Source: Nocardioides sp. 503 (GTDB lineage Bacteria > Actinomycetota > Actinomycetes > Propionibacteriales > Nocardioidaceae). Taken from it: DNA of 64,000 nucleotides. Below are positions 25,753-36,523 of the stretch, piece by piece. The stretch spans positions 930,001 to 994,000 of the forward strand of contig NZ_SPUI01000002.1 in the NCBI RefSeq assembly GCF_004522095.1, read 5' to 3'. Below the pieces are notes generated by a model that was not told the origin of the DNA, did not search any database, and worked only from the letters and a program-made list of their open reading frames with translations. The position numbers were made by a program, and so were the translations under genes. Numbering within the stretch: position 1 is the first letter of the stretch; each line of letters starts with the position of its first letter.

Positions 25753-25758
25753 AGCAGC

Positions 25759-26520
25759 ATGGCACTGGCGCTGGACCTCTCCGGACGGGTCGTGCTCGTC
25801 ACCGGCGGGACCCAGGGGATCGGTCGGGGGATCACCGGGCGCTTCCTCGACGCCGGGGCCACGGTCGCCACCTGCTCGCGCTCCGACGTGGCGCCGGTGG
25901 AGGGCACCACACACCACGTGTGCGACGTGCGCGACCCCGCCGCGGTGACCGCGATGGTGGACGCGGTGGTCGCCGCGCACGGCCGGCTCGACGTGCTGGT
26001 CAACAACGCCGGCGGCGCGCCCTACGCGCTGGCGGCGGAGGCCTCGCCGCGCTTCCACGACAAGGTGGTCGGTCTCAACCTGCTGGCGCCGCTGAGCTGT
26101 GCGCAGGCGGCCAACGCCGTCATGCAGCAGCAGGACGACGGCGGCGTCATCGTCAACATCTCGTCGGTCTCGGCTGTGCGGCCCTCGCCGGGGACGGCCG
26201 CCTACGGCGCCGCCAAGGCCGGCCTGGACTCGCTCACCACCTCCCTGGCGATCGAGTGGGCGCCGCGCGTGCGCGTCAACGCCATCGACGTGGGCCTGTG
26301 CCGCACCGACCACACCGACGACCACTACGGCGGCGACGCCGGCGTGGCCGCGATCGAGGCGACGATCCCGCTCGGTCGCATGGGGCGTCCCGACGAGGTC
26401 GGCAACGTCGCGGTGTTCCTGGCCAGCGACCTGGCGTCGTACGTGTCGGGGGCACGCGTCGAGTGCCACGGCGGCGGCGAGCCCCCCGTCTTCCTGTCCG
26501 CAGCCCGACCACCCTCCTGA
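25759..26520 (+). CDS. SDR-family oxidoreductase (Rv3549c-like)
   Basis: A 253-residue classical short-chain dehydrogenase. NAD(P) is bound by TGGTQGIGRG (about 16-25), the NNAG motif is present (LVNNAGGAPY), and the Ser-Tyr-Lys active site is visible in NISSVSAV and YGAAKAG. It ends with a family-like SDR tail, FLASDLASYVSGARVECHGGG. Position and orientation match M. tuberculosis Rv3549c, a KstR2-regulon member thought to act on ring C/D intermediates. Exact substrate unknown. Probable leaderless ATG; the next SDR starts ten bases after its stop. Confidence 0.88.
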   Translation: MALALDLSGRVVLVTGGTQGIGRGITGRFLDAGATVATCSRSDVAPVEGTTHHVCDVRDPAAVTAMVDAVVAAHGRLDVLVNNAGGAPYALAAEASPRFHDKVVGLNLLAPLSCAQAANAVMQQQDDGGVIVNISSVSAVRPSPGTAAYGAAKAGLDSLTTSLAIEWAPRVRVNAIDVGLCRTDHTDDHYGGDAGVAAIEATIPLGRMGRPDEVGNVAVFLASDLASYVSGARVECHGGGEPPVFLSAARPPS

Positions 26521-26530
26521 AGGAGCATCC

Positions 26531-27427
26531 GTGAGCAAGCTTCTCGACGGCCGCGTCGCGATCGTGACCGGGGCGGGACGCGGCATCGGCCGCGCCCACG
26601 CCCTGGAGCTGGCGGCGCACGGCGCCGCCGTCGTCGTCAACGACTACGGCGTCTCGCTCGCCGGCCAGCGTGGTCCGGGGGAGGGCTCGGGGGAGTCTCC
26701 CGCGGACCAGGTGGTCGCCGAGATCGAGGCGGCGGGCGGCCGCGCGGTCGCCAACGGCGCCGACGTCGCGGACTTCGCGGACGCCGAGGCCATGGTGCGC
26801 CAGGCCATCGACACCTTCGGTGGCCTGGACGTGCTGGTCAACAACGCCGGATTCGTGCGCGACCGGATGCTCGTCAACACCTCCGAGGAGGAGTGGGACG
26901 CCGTCGTGCGGGTGCACCTCAAGGGGCACTTCGCGCCGCTGCGCCACGCCGGCGCCTACTGGCGCGCCGAGGCCAAGGAGGGCCGTCAGCGCTCGGCCCG
27001 CGTGGTCAACACCTCCTCAGGCGCCGGCCTCCAGGGCTCGGTCGGCCAGGCGACGTACTCCGCGGCCAAGGCCGGCATCGCCGGCCTCACCCTCGTCGCC
27101 GCCCAGGAGATGGGCCGCTACGGCGTCACGGTCAACGCGATCGCGCCGGTCGCCCGCACCCGGATGACCGAGGGCGCGTTCGACACCTCCGCGATGGCGC
27201 TGCCCGAGGACAACTCCCCGGTCGTCGCCTGGCTGGCCTCGGTCGGGTCGGCCGACGTCACCGGCCGTGTCATCGAGATCGACGGCGGTCGGATCACCGT
27301 CGAGAACGGCTGGTCCCACGGCCCCTCCCACGACCTCGGCCGGCGCTGGGACGCCGCCGAGGTCGGTCCGGCGCTGCGCGACCTGCTGTCCGCCGCCCCC
27401 GACCCGGAGCCGGTCTACGGCGCCTGA
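26531..27427 (+). CDS. SDR-family oxidoreductase (Rv3548c-like)
   Basis: A 298-residue SDR of the subtype related to the dehydrogenase part of multifunctional beta-oxidation proteins. TGAGRGIGRAHALELA binds cofactor, VVVNDYGVSLAG follows, NNAGFVRDRM and the YSAAKAGIAGLTL active-site Tyr-Lys are present. The sequence runs past the usual SDR end with GWSHGPSHDLGRRWDAAEVG, as in the M. tuberculosis Rv3548c group. AGGAG lies five bases before the GTG. It probably oxidises a beta-hydroxyacyl-CoA formed during ring C/D or side-chain degradation; this is inferred from family and context. Confidence 0.88.
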   Translation: MSKLLDGRVAIVTGAGRGIGRAHALELAAHGAAVVVNDYGVSLAGQRGPGEGSGESPADQVVAEIEAAGGRAVANGADVADFADAEAMVRQAIDTFGGLDVLVNNAGFVRDRMLVNTSEEEWDAVVRVHLKGHFAPLRHAGAYWRAEAKEGRQRSARVVNTSSGAGLQGSVGQATYSAAKAGIAGLTLVAAQEMGRYGVTVNAIAPVARTRMTEGAFDTSAMALPEDNSPVVAWLASVGSADVTGRVIEIDGGRITVENGWSHGPSHDLGRRWDAAEVGPALRDLLSAAPDPEPVYGA

Positions 27428-27504
27428 CGTCGCTGGGCTCGGCCGGGCGGTTCCGCTCCGCGCCGCCGCGTTTGACCGGACCAAGGCCGGGGCACACCCA
27501 CGGC

Positions 27505-28665
27505 ATGTCCCGACACCTCGCGCGCCGCGCCGCGGCCGTCTCCGCCCTCTCCGTCGCTCTGGGCCTGAGCTCCGTGGCTGCCTCGCCCGCGCCGGCCGCC
27601 CCCGGCGCACCGACCGTCTCCGCGTCGGCCTCGGCGGTGTACTCGCCCACGGCGCGGTCCCTGTTCGGGCGCCCGGGCGCCAACGGGATCCGCTCCGCGG
27701 TCCTGTCCAACATCGCCAACGCCCCCGGTGGATCAGTGATCCTCGGCAACACCTGGACGTTCACCGACGTGTCGATCGCCCAGGCCCTCGCCTCGGCCCA
27801 GGCGCGCGGCGTCCGGGTGCGCGTGCTGGTCGCGGCCACGACCTGGGACAGCGAGGCGGTCGAGTACCTCCGGGAGCGGCTGCGCGACGGCTCCTACATC
27901 AAGAAGAGCCTCGGCGCCGCGCGGAAGGCGACGGCCTCCACCTCGGCGGGAGCCATGCACCAGAAGTCCTGGCTGTTCAGCCGGACCGGGACGAAGAGGT
28001 TCGTGTCGATCGTGACGTCGGCCAACGCGACCGACAGCGCCAACGAGACCCAGTACAACGACGGCTACCAGTTCGTCGACTACCCCGAGGTCTACTCGGC
28101 GATCCAGTCGAAGTTCTACGAGCAGGTCAAGCGCGTCAAGCACTCCTCGCCGTTCGACCACGTCAGGATCGGCAAGATCACCGCGCTCACGTTCAGCCCG
28201 TGGGACAAGCCGACGATGCCCGACCCCGTCGTCCGGCGGATCCGCGGGATCCCCGCAGCCGGCGCCGAGATCCGCGTGGCCAATGCCGCGTTCTACGGCC
28301 GTCGTGGGGAGGCGATCGCCCGTGCGCTCGCGGCCAAGAAGGCGAAGGGCGCCAAGGTGTGGGTGCTGTGCGGCCGGCCGTTCGGCGCGGGGGTGAGGCG
28401 CATCCTGCGAGCCGCGAAGATCCCGATGCAGAACGCCTACTGGACCCAGGGCACCTCGACCACGGACGACGACCACTACCTCCACAGCAAGATGATGACC
28501 GCCAAGTACCGCGCCAAGGGCAAGACCCAGTGGCGGGTATGGACCGGCTCGGAGAACTGGAGCGCCGACGCCACCGCCGCCGACGAGCTCGTCGCCATGG
28601 TCGGCGCCGGGCGGGCCTACTCCGACCACGTCGCGTACTTCACGTCCGTGTGGAAGCTGAAGTAG
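27505..28665 (+). CDS. Secreted phospholipase-D-like protein
   Basis: A 386-residue protein with a Sec signal peptide (MSRHLARRAAAVSALSVALG, cleavage near APAAPG) and two PLD-superfamily half-domains. The first has MHQKSWLF followed by VTSANATDSAN. The second has YLHSKMMTAKY followed by WTGSENWS. Each keeps the His-x-Lys and the Asn/Ser of an HKD motif, but the Asp seven residues after the His is replaced (Ser and Lys). Such proteins may cleave phosphodiesters outside the cell. The missing Asp leaves activity uncertain. No operon partner. Confidence 0.75.
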   Translation: MSRHLARRAAAVSALSVALGLSSVAASPAPAAPGAPTVSASASAVYSPTARSLFGRPGANGIRSAVLSNIANAPGGSVILGNTWTFTDVSIAQALASAQARGVRVRVLVAATTWDSEAVEYLRERLRDGSYIKKSLGAARKATASTSAGAMHQKSWLFSRTGTKRFVSIVTSANATDSANETQYNDGYQFVDYPEVYSAIQSKFYEQVKRVKHSSPFDHVRIGKITALTFSPWDKPTMPDPVVRRIRGIPAAGAEIRVANAAFYGRRGEAIARALAAKKAKGAKVWVLCGRPFGAGVRRILRAAKIPMQNAYWTQGTSTTDDDHYLHSKMMTAKYRAKGKTQWRVWTGSENWSADATAADELVAMVGAGRAYSDHVAYFTSVWKLK

Positions 28666-28763
28666 GGCGGTCGGTGCAGCGCCCGGCGGGCGGGAGACCG
28701 CGCCGAGGGTTGGCGACGAGTCGGTGAACGGTCGCGCCTGACCGACGAAAGTGGGCGCCGCGC

Positions 28764-29936
<1,173 letters not shown>

Positions 29937-29937
29937 C

Positions 29938-29951
29938 TAGAACACGTTCTT
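29938..29951. promoter_or_regulatory. KstR operator upstream of fadA5
   Basis: TAGAACACGTTCTT matches TnnAACnnGTTnnA except at its last base. Read on the minus strand, its end continues into TAGTTT, which precedes the fadA5 ATG by six bases. Confidence 0.85.
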
Positions 29952-30051
29952 GTTGCCGACAAGGGCCGGGGTGCCGACCGTCGCGATCGGGCACGCGAAA
30001 CGGGCACGAAAGGCTTTCCGGATATACCGAGAGTATGTAGTCTCGCCGAGG

Positions 30052-30065
30052 TAGAACGTGTTCCA
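30052..30065. promoter_or_regulatory. KstR operator upstream of cyp125
   Basis: TAGAACGTGTTCCA fits TnnAACnnGTTnnA. Unlike the other sites it does not overlap an evident -10 box. TAGTCT at 30038-30043 lies just upstream, so a repressor here might act just downstream of the start of transcription. The cyp125 leader contains GAGAGG. Confidence 0.85.
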
Positions 30066-30085
30066 CATCTGAGAGGCGACCCACC

Positions 30086-31327
30086 GTGACCGCAACCGAC
30101 GTGATCCCCGACGGCTTCGACTTCACCGATCCCGACGTCAACCTCCGGGGCGTCCCGCACGACGAGTTCCGCATCGCGCGCCGGAGCTCCCCGGTGCACT
30201 GGGTCGAGCAGGACCCCGAGATGACGAGCGGGTTCGCCGAGGAGTCCGGCTCGGGCTACTTCGCGATCACCCGGCACGAGGACGTCACCACCATCTCCAA
30301 GGACAGCAAGAACTGGTCGACCGCCGAGAACGGCGCGATCATCCGGTTCCCCGGCGCGATGCTGCGCGAGCAGATCGAGCTGCAGCGGGTGATCCTGATC
30401 AACCAGGACCCGCCGGAGCACACCGCGACCCGCGCGATCATCTCCCGCGGCTTCACGCCGCGCTCGATCAACGAGCTCGAGGAGACGATGATCGCGCGCG
30501 GGGAGGGCATCGTGAAGGCCGCCGTCGAGCGCGGCACGGGCAACTTCGTCGAGGAGATCGCGGCCGAGCTGCCGCTCCAGGCGATCGCCGACCTGATCGG
30601 CGTGCCCCAAGAGGACCGACACAAGCTCTTCGACTGGTCCAACCAGATGCTGGCCGGCGAGGACCCGGACTTCGCGGGCAACCAGGACGTCGCCGCGGCC
30701 GAGATCCTCGGCTACGCGATGATGCTCGCGGCCGACCGCAAGGAGAACCCGCGCGACGACCTGATCACCAAGCTGATCAACGCGCACAAGGGCGAGCGCG
30801 GCCTCAACGACGACGAGTTCGGCTACTTCGTGATCCTGCTGGCCGTGGCCGGCAACGAGACCACCCGCAACGCCATCTCGCACGGCATGAACGCCTTCCT
30901 CGACAACCCCGACCAGTGGGAGATCTGGAAGCGCGACCGTCCGGCCACCATGGTCGACGAGGTCGTGCGCTGGGCGACACCGGTCAACGTCTTCCAGCGC
31001 ACCGCGCTCGACGACGTCGAGGTCGACGGCGTGACGATCAGGAAGGGGCAGCGCGCGGCGCTCTTCTACGCCGCCGCCAACTTCGACGACACCGTCTTCG
31101 AGGACCCCTTCCGCTTCGACATCACCCGCGACAACAACGTCCAGGTCGGCTTCGGCGGCCACGGCGCGCACTACTGCCTCGGTGCCAACCTCGCCCGCCA
31201 GGAGATCCGGGTGATCTTCAACGCGCTGGCCGACCACGCCCCGGACATCGCCAAGCTCGCCGAGCCGGTGCGCCTGCGTCACTCCTGGGTCAACGGCCTC
31301 AAGGAGCTCCAGGTCAGGTACGCATGA
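30086..31327 (+). CDS. cyp125: Cytochrome P450 CYP125, steroid C26-monooxygenase
   Basis: A 413-residue soluble bacterial P450. The I-helix motif is AGNETT (255-260), the ExxR pair is E292/R295 in DEVVRW, and the haem thiolate is Cys364 in FGGHGAHYCLG. CYP125 oxidises the terminal C26/27 methyl of cholesterol or cholestenone to the acid, preparing it for CoA ligation by FadD19. Divergent from fadA5, as Rv3545c/Rv3546. It starts at GTG 30086 with GAGAGG nine bases upstream. Confidence 0.93.
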   Translation: MTATDVIPDGFDFTDPDVNLRGVPHDEFRIARRSSPVHWVEQDPEMTSGFAEESGSGYFAITRHEDVTTISKDSKNWSTAENGAIIRFPGAMLREQIELQRVILINQDPPEHTATRAIISRGFTPRSINELEETMIARGEGIVKAAVERGTGNFVEEIAAELPLQAIADLIGVPQEDRHKLFDWSNQMLAGEDPDFAGNQDVAAAEILGYAMMLAADRKENPRDDLITKLINAHKGERGLNDDEFGYFVILLAVAGNETTRNAISHGMNAFLDNPDQWEIWKRDRPATMVDEVVRWATPVNVFQRTALDDVEVDGVTIRKGQRAALFYAAANFDDTVFEDPFRFDITRDNNVQVGFGGHGAHYCLGANLARQEIRVIFNALADHAPDIAKLAEPVRLRHSWVNGLKELQVRYA

Positions 31328-31356
31328 TCGGGGACGCGTCAGCGGACCCGATCGTC

Positions 31357-31415
31357 GGTGGTCGAGCAGCGACCACGACCGAGCCTGCGAGGTCGTGACG
31401 GAGCGTGTCGAGACC
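31357..31415. repeat. Dispersed GGTGGTCGAG...GTGTCGAGACC repeat after cyp125
   Basis: A 59-bp segment starting GGTGGTCGAG and ending CGTGTCGAGACC. Inside it, ACGACC and GGTCGT can pair around a 10-base loop (31374-31395). The ends resemble intergenic repeats I recall from Nocardioides-type genomes, and the position 30 bases after the cyp125 stop suggests it may double as a terminator. No second full copy is in this window. Confidence 0.5.
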
Positions 31416-31490
31416 TGGTGAGCCGACGCCGTGCCTCAGCCAGGGGGTCGCATGGACGGGGTGAGGGCGGGGCACGGCACGATGGTCGTC

Positions 31491-33297
<1,807 letters not shown>

Positions 33298-33314
<17 letters not shown>

Positions 33315-34065
33315 GGACCAGCGGGCCGTCGTCGGTGACGGCGATGGTGTGCTCCATGTGGGCGCCGCGCGAGCCGTCCTGGCTCTTGATCGTCCAGCCG
33401 TCCTTGTCGATGTAGATCTCGTCGGTCGTGTGCAGGAACCACGGCTCGATCGCGATGACCAGGCCGGCGCGCAGCTTGAGGCCGCGGCCGGCGCGGCCGT
33501 CGTTGGCGATGTGCGGGTCGCCGTGCATCGTGCGGCCCACGCCGTGCCCGCCGAACTGCAGGTTGACGCGCAGACCGGCCTCGCGGGCGACGTCGCCGAT
33601 GGCTGCCGAGATGTCGCCGGTGCGGTTGCCGACGGTCGCCGCGGCGATCCCGGCGGCGAGGGCGCGGTCGGTGGTGGCGATCAGGTCCAGGTCCTCCTGC
33701 CGCGGCGTCCCGACGACCACGGACAGTGCGGAGTCGGCCACCCAGCCGTCGACGCTCGCGGCGAAGTCGACCGAGAGCAGGTCGCCGTCCTGGAGCACGT
33801 AGTCGTGGGGGAGGCCGTGCAGCACGGCCTCGTTGACCGAGGTGCACAGCACCTTGCCGAAGGGCATCGCGCCGAACGACGGGTGGTAGTCGATGTAGCA
33901 GGACTCCGCGCCCTGGGCGCGGATCATGTCGTGCGCCATCGCGTCGAGCTCGAGCAGGTTGACCCCCACGTCCGCCTTCTCGGCCAGCGCGCTGATCACC
34001 GAGGCCACGAAGCGCCCGGCGGGTCGCATCTGCTCGATCTGGGTGGGGGTACGGAGCTCGATCAC
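33298..34065 (-). CDS. map: Type I methionine aminopeptidase
   Basis: A 255-residue pita-bread-fold peptidase that removes the initiator methionine. The dinuclear metal ligands are visible: Asp in [10 protein letters not shown] and DSALSV, His in [12 protein letters not shown], Glu in AIEPWF and Glu in AHMEHTIAV. The start region [17 protein letters not shown] is typical. It stands alone on the minus strand, convergent with recQ. Many actinobacteria have several map paralogues, so this need not be the only one. Confidence 0.95.
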
Positions 34066-34084
34066 TCTGGCAGCCTACGGAGTC

Positions 34085-34100
34085 CTGCCGCTCTGGGCAG
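34085..34100. promoter_or_regulatory. Inverted repeat upstream of the clpP pair
   Basis: CTGCC-GCTCTG-GGCAG, 58-73 bases before the clpP ATG. It resembles the Streptomyces PopR box TCTGCC-N3-GGCAGA in its arms but has a six-base spacer, so identity is tentative. Confidence 0.35.
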
Positions 34101-34157
34101 AACCGCCCTGAGCGGAATCCCTGGGTCGCAGCCCGTGCGCCGGACAGGCTGGCGGGC

Positions 34158-34778
34158 ATGACCTCCCCCCTGATCGGCCCCATGACCGGCTCCTACGACG
34201 ACCAGCTCACCGGCCGCCTCCTCCAGCAGCGGATCATCGTGCTCGGGCAGGAGGTGGACGACGTGATCGCCCACCGCCTGTGCGCCGAGCTGCTCCTGCT
34301 CTCGGCCGAGGACCCGCACCGCGACATCAGCCTCTACATCAACTCGCCGGGCGGCTCGGTGTCGGCCGGCCTGGCGATCTACGACACGATGCGGCTGGTC
34401 CCCAACGACGTCAGCACGCTGGCCATGGGCCTGGCGGCGAGCATGGGCCAGTTCCTGCTGTCCGCGGGCACGCCGGGCAAGCGCTACGCCCTGCCGCACT
34501 CCCGGGTGCTGATGCACCAGGGGTCGGCCGGCATCGGCGGCACCGCGATCGACATCGAGATCCAGGCCGACAACCTCGAGCACACCAAGAACGTGATGAT
34601 GGGGCTGATCGCCGAGCACACGGGCCAGCCGGTGGGGAAGGTCGAGCGCGACGCGCTGCGCGACCGGTGGTTCACCGCCGAGCAGGCGCGCGAGTACGGC
34701 TTCGTCGACCAGGTGGTGACCGACCTCGAGGCCGTCACCCCGGCCCGCGGCACCGCGAGCTTCGGGATCTCGCGATGA
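34158..34778 (+). CDS. clpP: ClpP-family protease subunit (first of a pair)
   Basis: A 206-residue ATP-dependent Clp protease proteolytic subunit. The catalytic Ser95 is in GLAASMGQ, His120 in RVLMHQ and Asp169 in RDRWFTA; the oxyanion [10 protein letters not shown] is present. It forms heptameric rings with its neighbour and works with ClpX or ClpC. Unlike the main actinobacterial clpP1P2, it is not next to tig or clpX. Beside it lies a ClgR/PopR-like regulator, as expected for an extra clpP3P4-type pair. Its stop overlaps the next clpP start. Confidence 0.92.
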   Translation: MTSPLIGPMTGSYDDQLTGRLLQQRIIVLGQEVDDVIAHRLCAELLLLSAEDPHRDISLYINSPGGSVSAGLAIYDTMRLVPNDVSTLAMGLAASMGQFLLSAGTPGKRYALPHSRVLMHQGSAGIGGTAIDIEIQADNLEHTKNVMMGLIAEHTGQPVGKVERDALRDRWFTAEQAREYGFVDQVVTDLEAVTPARGTASFGISR

Positions 34779-35383
34779 GCGGCTACACGATCCCCAGCGT
34801 CGTGGAGAAGACCCCGCGCGGCGAGCGGGCCGTCGACATCTACAGCCGGCTGCTCAGCGACCGGATCGTCTACGTCGGCACCGAGATCGACGACGGCGTG
34901 GCCAACGTGGTCATCGCCCAGCTGCTGCACCTGGAGTCCGACCGGCCCGACACCCAGATCGACCTGTACCTCAACTCCCCGGGCGGCTCGGTCACCGCGA
35001 CCCTGGCCATCTACGACACCATGCAGTTCATCCACTCGCCGGTCGGGACGACGTGCGTCGGGCAGGCCGCCTCGTCGGCGGCGCTGCTGCTCGCGGGCGG
35101 GGCTCCCGGGCGGCGCACGGTCCTGCCGCGCTCGCGGGTCGTGCTGCACCAGCCGTCGGGCGGGGGACAGGGCACGCTCCCGGACCTGGCCCTGCAGGCC
35201 AAGGAGATCGTGCGCCTGCGCTCGGAGATGGAGCAGGTGCTGGCCCGCCACAGCGGCCAGAGCATCGAGCGGCTGCGCGAGGACACCGAGCGGGACCTGG
35301 TCCTGACCGCCGAGGCGGCGGTGGCCTACGGCCTGGCCGACGCGGTCCTCGGCAGCCGCAAGCCGACTAGTCTCGAAGGATGA
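34775..35383 (+). CDS. clpP: ClpP-family protease subunit (second of a pair)
   Basis: A 202-residue ClpP starting at ATG 34775, overlapping the previous stop (ATGA). Catalytic Ser100 is in [11 protein letters not shown], His125 in [13 protein letters not shown] and Asp174 in TERDLVLTA. The sequence [18 protein letters not shown] near the start is typical of ClpP2-like subunits. The pair is likely to form a hetero-tetradecamer. The final codons overlap the next gene by four bases, so three genes are translationally linked. Confidence 0.92.
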   Translation: MSGYTIPSVVEKTPRGERAVDIYSRLLSDRIVYVGTEIDDGVANVVIAQLLHLESDRPDTQIDLYLNSPGGSVTATLAIYDTMQFIHSPVGTTCVGQAASSAALLLAGGAPGRRTVLPRSRVVLHQPSGGGQGTLPDLALQAKEIVRLRSEMEQVLARHSGQSIERLREDTERDLVLTAEAAVAYGLADAVLGSRKPTSLEG

Positions 35384-36153
35384 CCGACCTCCTCGCCCGT
35401 ACCGTCACCTCCCTGCGCCACCAGCACGGCCAGCTGGCCGCCGCCGTGCCCCAGCTGGGCGAGGACCAGCTCACCGGGCCCAGCGGTGCCGCGGAGTGGA
35501 CCGTCGCCGACGTGCTCTCCCACCTCGGCAGCGGCGCGGAGATCACCCGCGCCACCATCCTGGCCTCGGTGCAGGAGAGCGCCGAGATGCCCGACAACCA
35601 GGCGATCTGGGACCGGTGGAACGCCGCCACCCCGCGCGACCAGGCCGCCGACTTCGTCGACCACGACGACCGGTTGGTGGAGCTGCTCGAGGGCTTCTCC
35701 GACACCGAGCGCGCCTCGATGCGCATCGACATGGGCTTCCTGCCCGAGCCGGTCCCGCTGCTGGTCGCCGCGGCCATGCGCCTCAACGAGGTCAGCGCCC
35801 ACCAGTGGGACGTCGCTGCCGGACTGGACCCGGCCGCGGGCATGGACCCCGAGGCCGCCGACCTGCTCCTCGACCTGTACGCCGGTCCGCTCGCCTTCCT
35901 GCTGGGCTACTCCAGCAAGCCCGACCAGCTCTCCGAGCGGGTGGAGCTGGGGGTCGACGAGCGGGCGATCGTCGTCGACGACACCGTGACGGTGGGACCG
36001 GCCACCGCGCCGACTGCGACCCTCACCGGCGCCCCCGAGGCGGCCGTGCGGCTGCTGTCCGGCCGGCTGCGTCCGCCGTACACCCCGGAGGGGCTCGAGG
36101 TCACCGGAAACGTGACGCTCGACCAGCTGCGCCAGGTGTTCCCGGGCTACTAG
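35380..36153 (+). CDS. Maleylpyruvate-isomerase-family, mycothiol-dependent-type protein
   Basis: A 257-residue protein with the N-terminal MDMPI/DinB-like four-helix domain ([22 protein letters not shown], later [16 protein letters not shown], whose His residues would bind a divalent metal). A C-terminal SCP2-like alpha/beta domain follows (about 165-257). The family uses mycothiol in isomerisation or thiol-transfer reactions, and the substrate is usually unknown. Its ATG overlaps the clpP stop, so it is expressed with the protease pair. It ends four bases into the convergent regulator gene. Confidence 0.8.
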   Translation: MTDLLARTVTSLRHQHGQLAAAVPQLGEDQLTGPSGAAEWTVADVLSHLGSGAEITRATILASVQESAEMPDNQAIWDRWNAATPRDQAADFVDHDDRLVELLEGFSDTERASMRIDMGFLPEPVPLLVAAAMRLNEVSAHQWDVAAGLDPAAGMDPEAADLLLDLYAGPLAFLLGYSSKPDQLSERVELGVDERAIVVDDTVTVGPATAPTATLTGAPEAAVRLLSGRLRPPYTPEGLEVTGNVTLDQLRQVFPGY

Positions 36154-36464
36154 GCGGCCAGGCAGACCGGACCGCTGGGGCGCGCGATCTGTCGCGTCAC
36201 GCGGGCGGTGAGGTCGACCAGCCGCAGCCCGAGAGCACCGGCCACGGCCGAGAGGACCTCCGAGCTCGGCTCCTTGCGTCCGCGCTCCACCTCGGAGAGG
36301 TACTGCGTCGAGACGCCGGCCTCGCCCGCCACGTCGGCCAGGGTGCGGCCGTCCGCGGTGCGCTGCTCGCGCAGCTCGCGGCCCACGGCCTCGCGCCAGA
36401 GCGGCTCGACCGGCGAGGGCTCGACGGCCCGGGTCGACGTGCGGAACGCGATCAGCTCACCCAT
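36150..36464 (-). CDS. XRE-family regulator, ClgR/PopR-like
   Basis: A 104-residue protein with one HTH_XRE domain (about residues 28-80: LREQRTADGRTLADVAGEAG, VSTQYLSEVERGRKEPSSEV). ERGRKE(P/V)SSE is characteristic of ClgR/PopR, which activate clp and other protein-quality genes in actinobacteria. The C-terminus ends in two alanines (CLAA), the degron by which Streptomyces ClgR and PopR are destroyed by ClpP. It faces the clpP pair tail to tail. Minus-strand TACGCT six bases before the ATG suggests leaderless transcription. A ClgR box lies at -40 to -56, implying positive autoregulation. Confidence 0.85.
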   Translation of the reverse strand: MGELIAFRTSTRAVEPSPVEPLWREAVGRELREQRTADGRTLADVAGEAGVSTQYLSEVERGRKEPSSEVLSAVAGALGLRLVDLTARVTRQIARPSGPVCLAA

Positions 36465-36503
36465 GACCCGAGCGTAGGGCCGGGTCGCGGCCCCGTCCGC
36501 GCT

Positions 36504-36520
36504 GTTCGCGGCGGGCGAAC
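36504..36520. promoter_or_regulatory. ClgR-type operator
   Basis: GTTCGC-GGCGG-GCGAAC is a perfect inverted repeat matching the ClgR recognition motif GTTCGC-N5-GCG. Taking the regulator's ATG at 36464 as transcription start, it covers -40 to -56, the position of an activator. Confidence 0.75.
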
Positions 36521-36523
36521 GGC

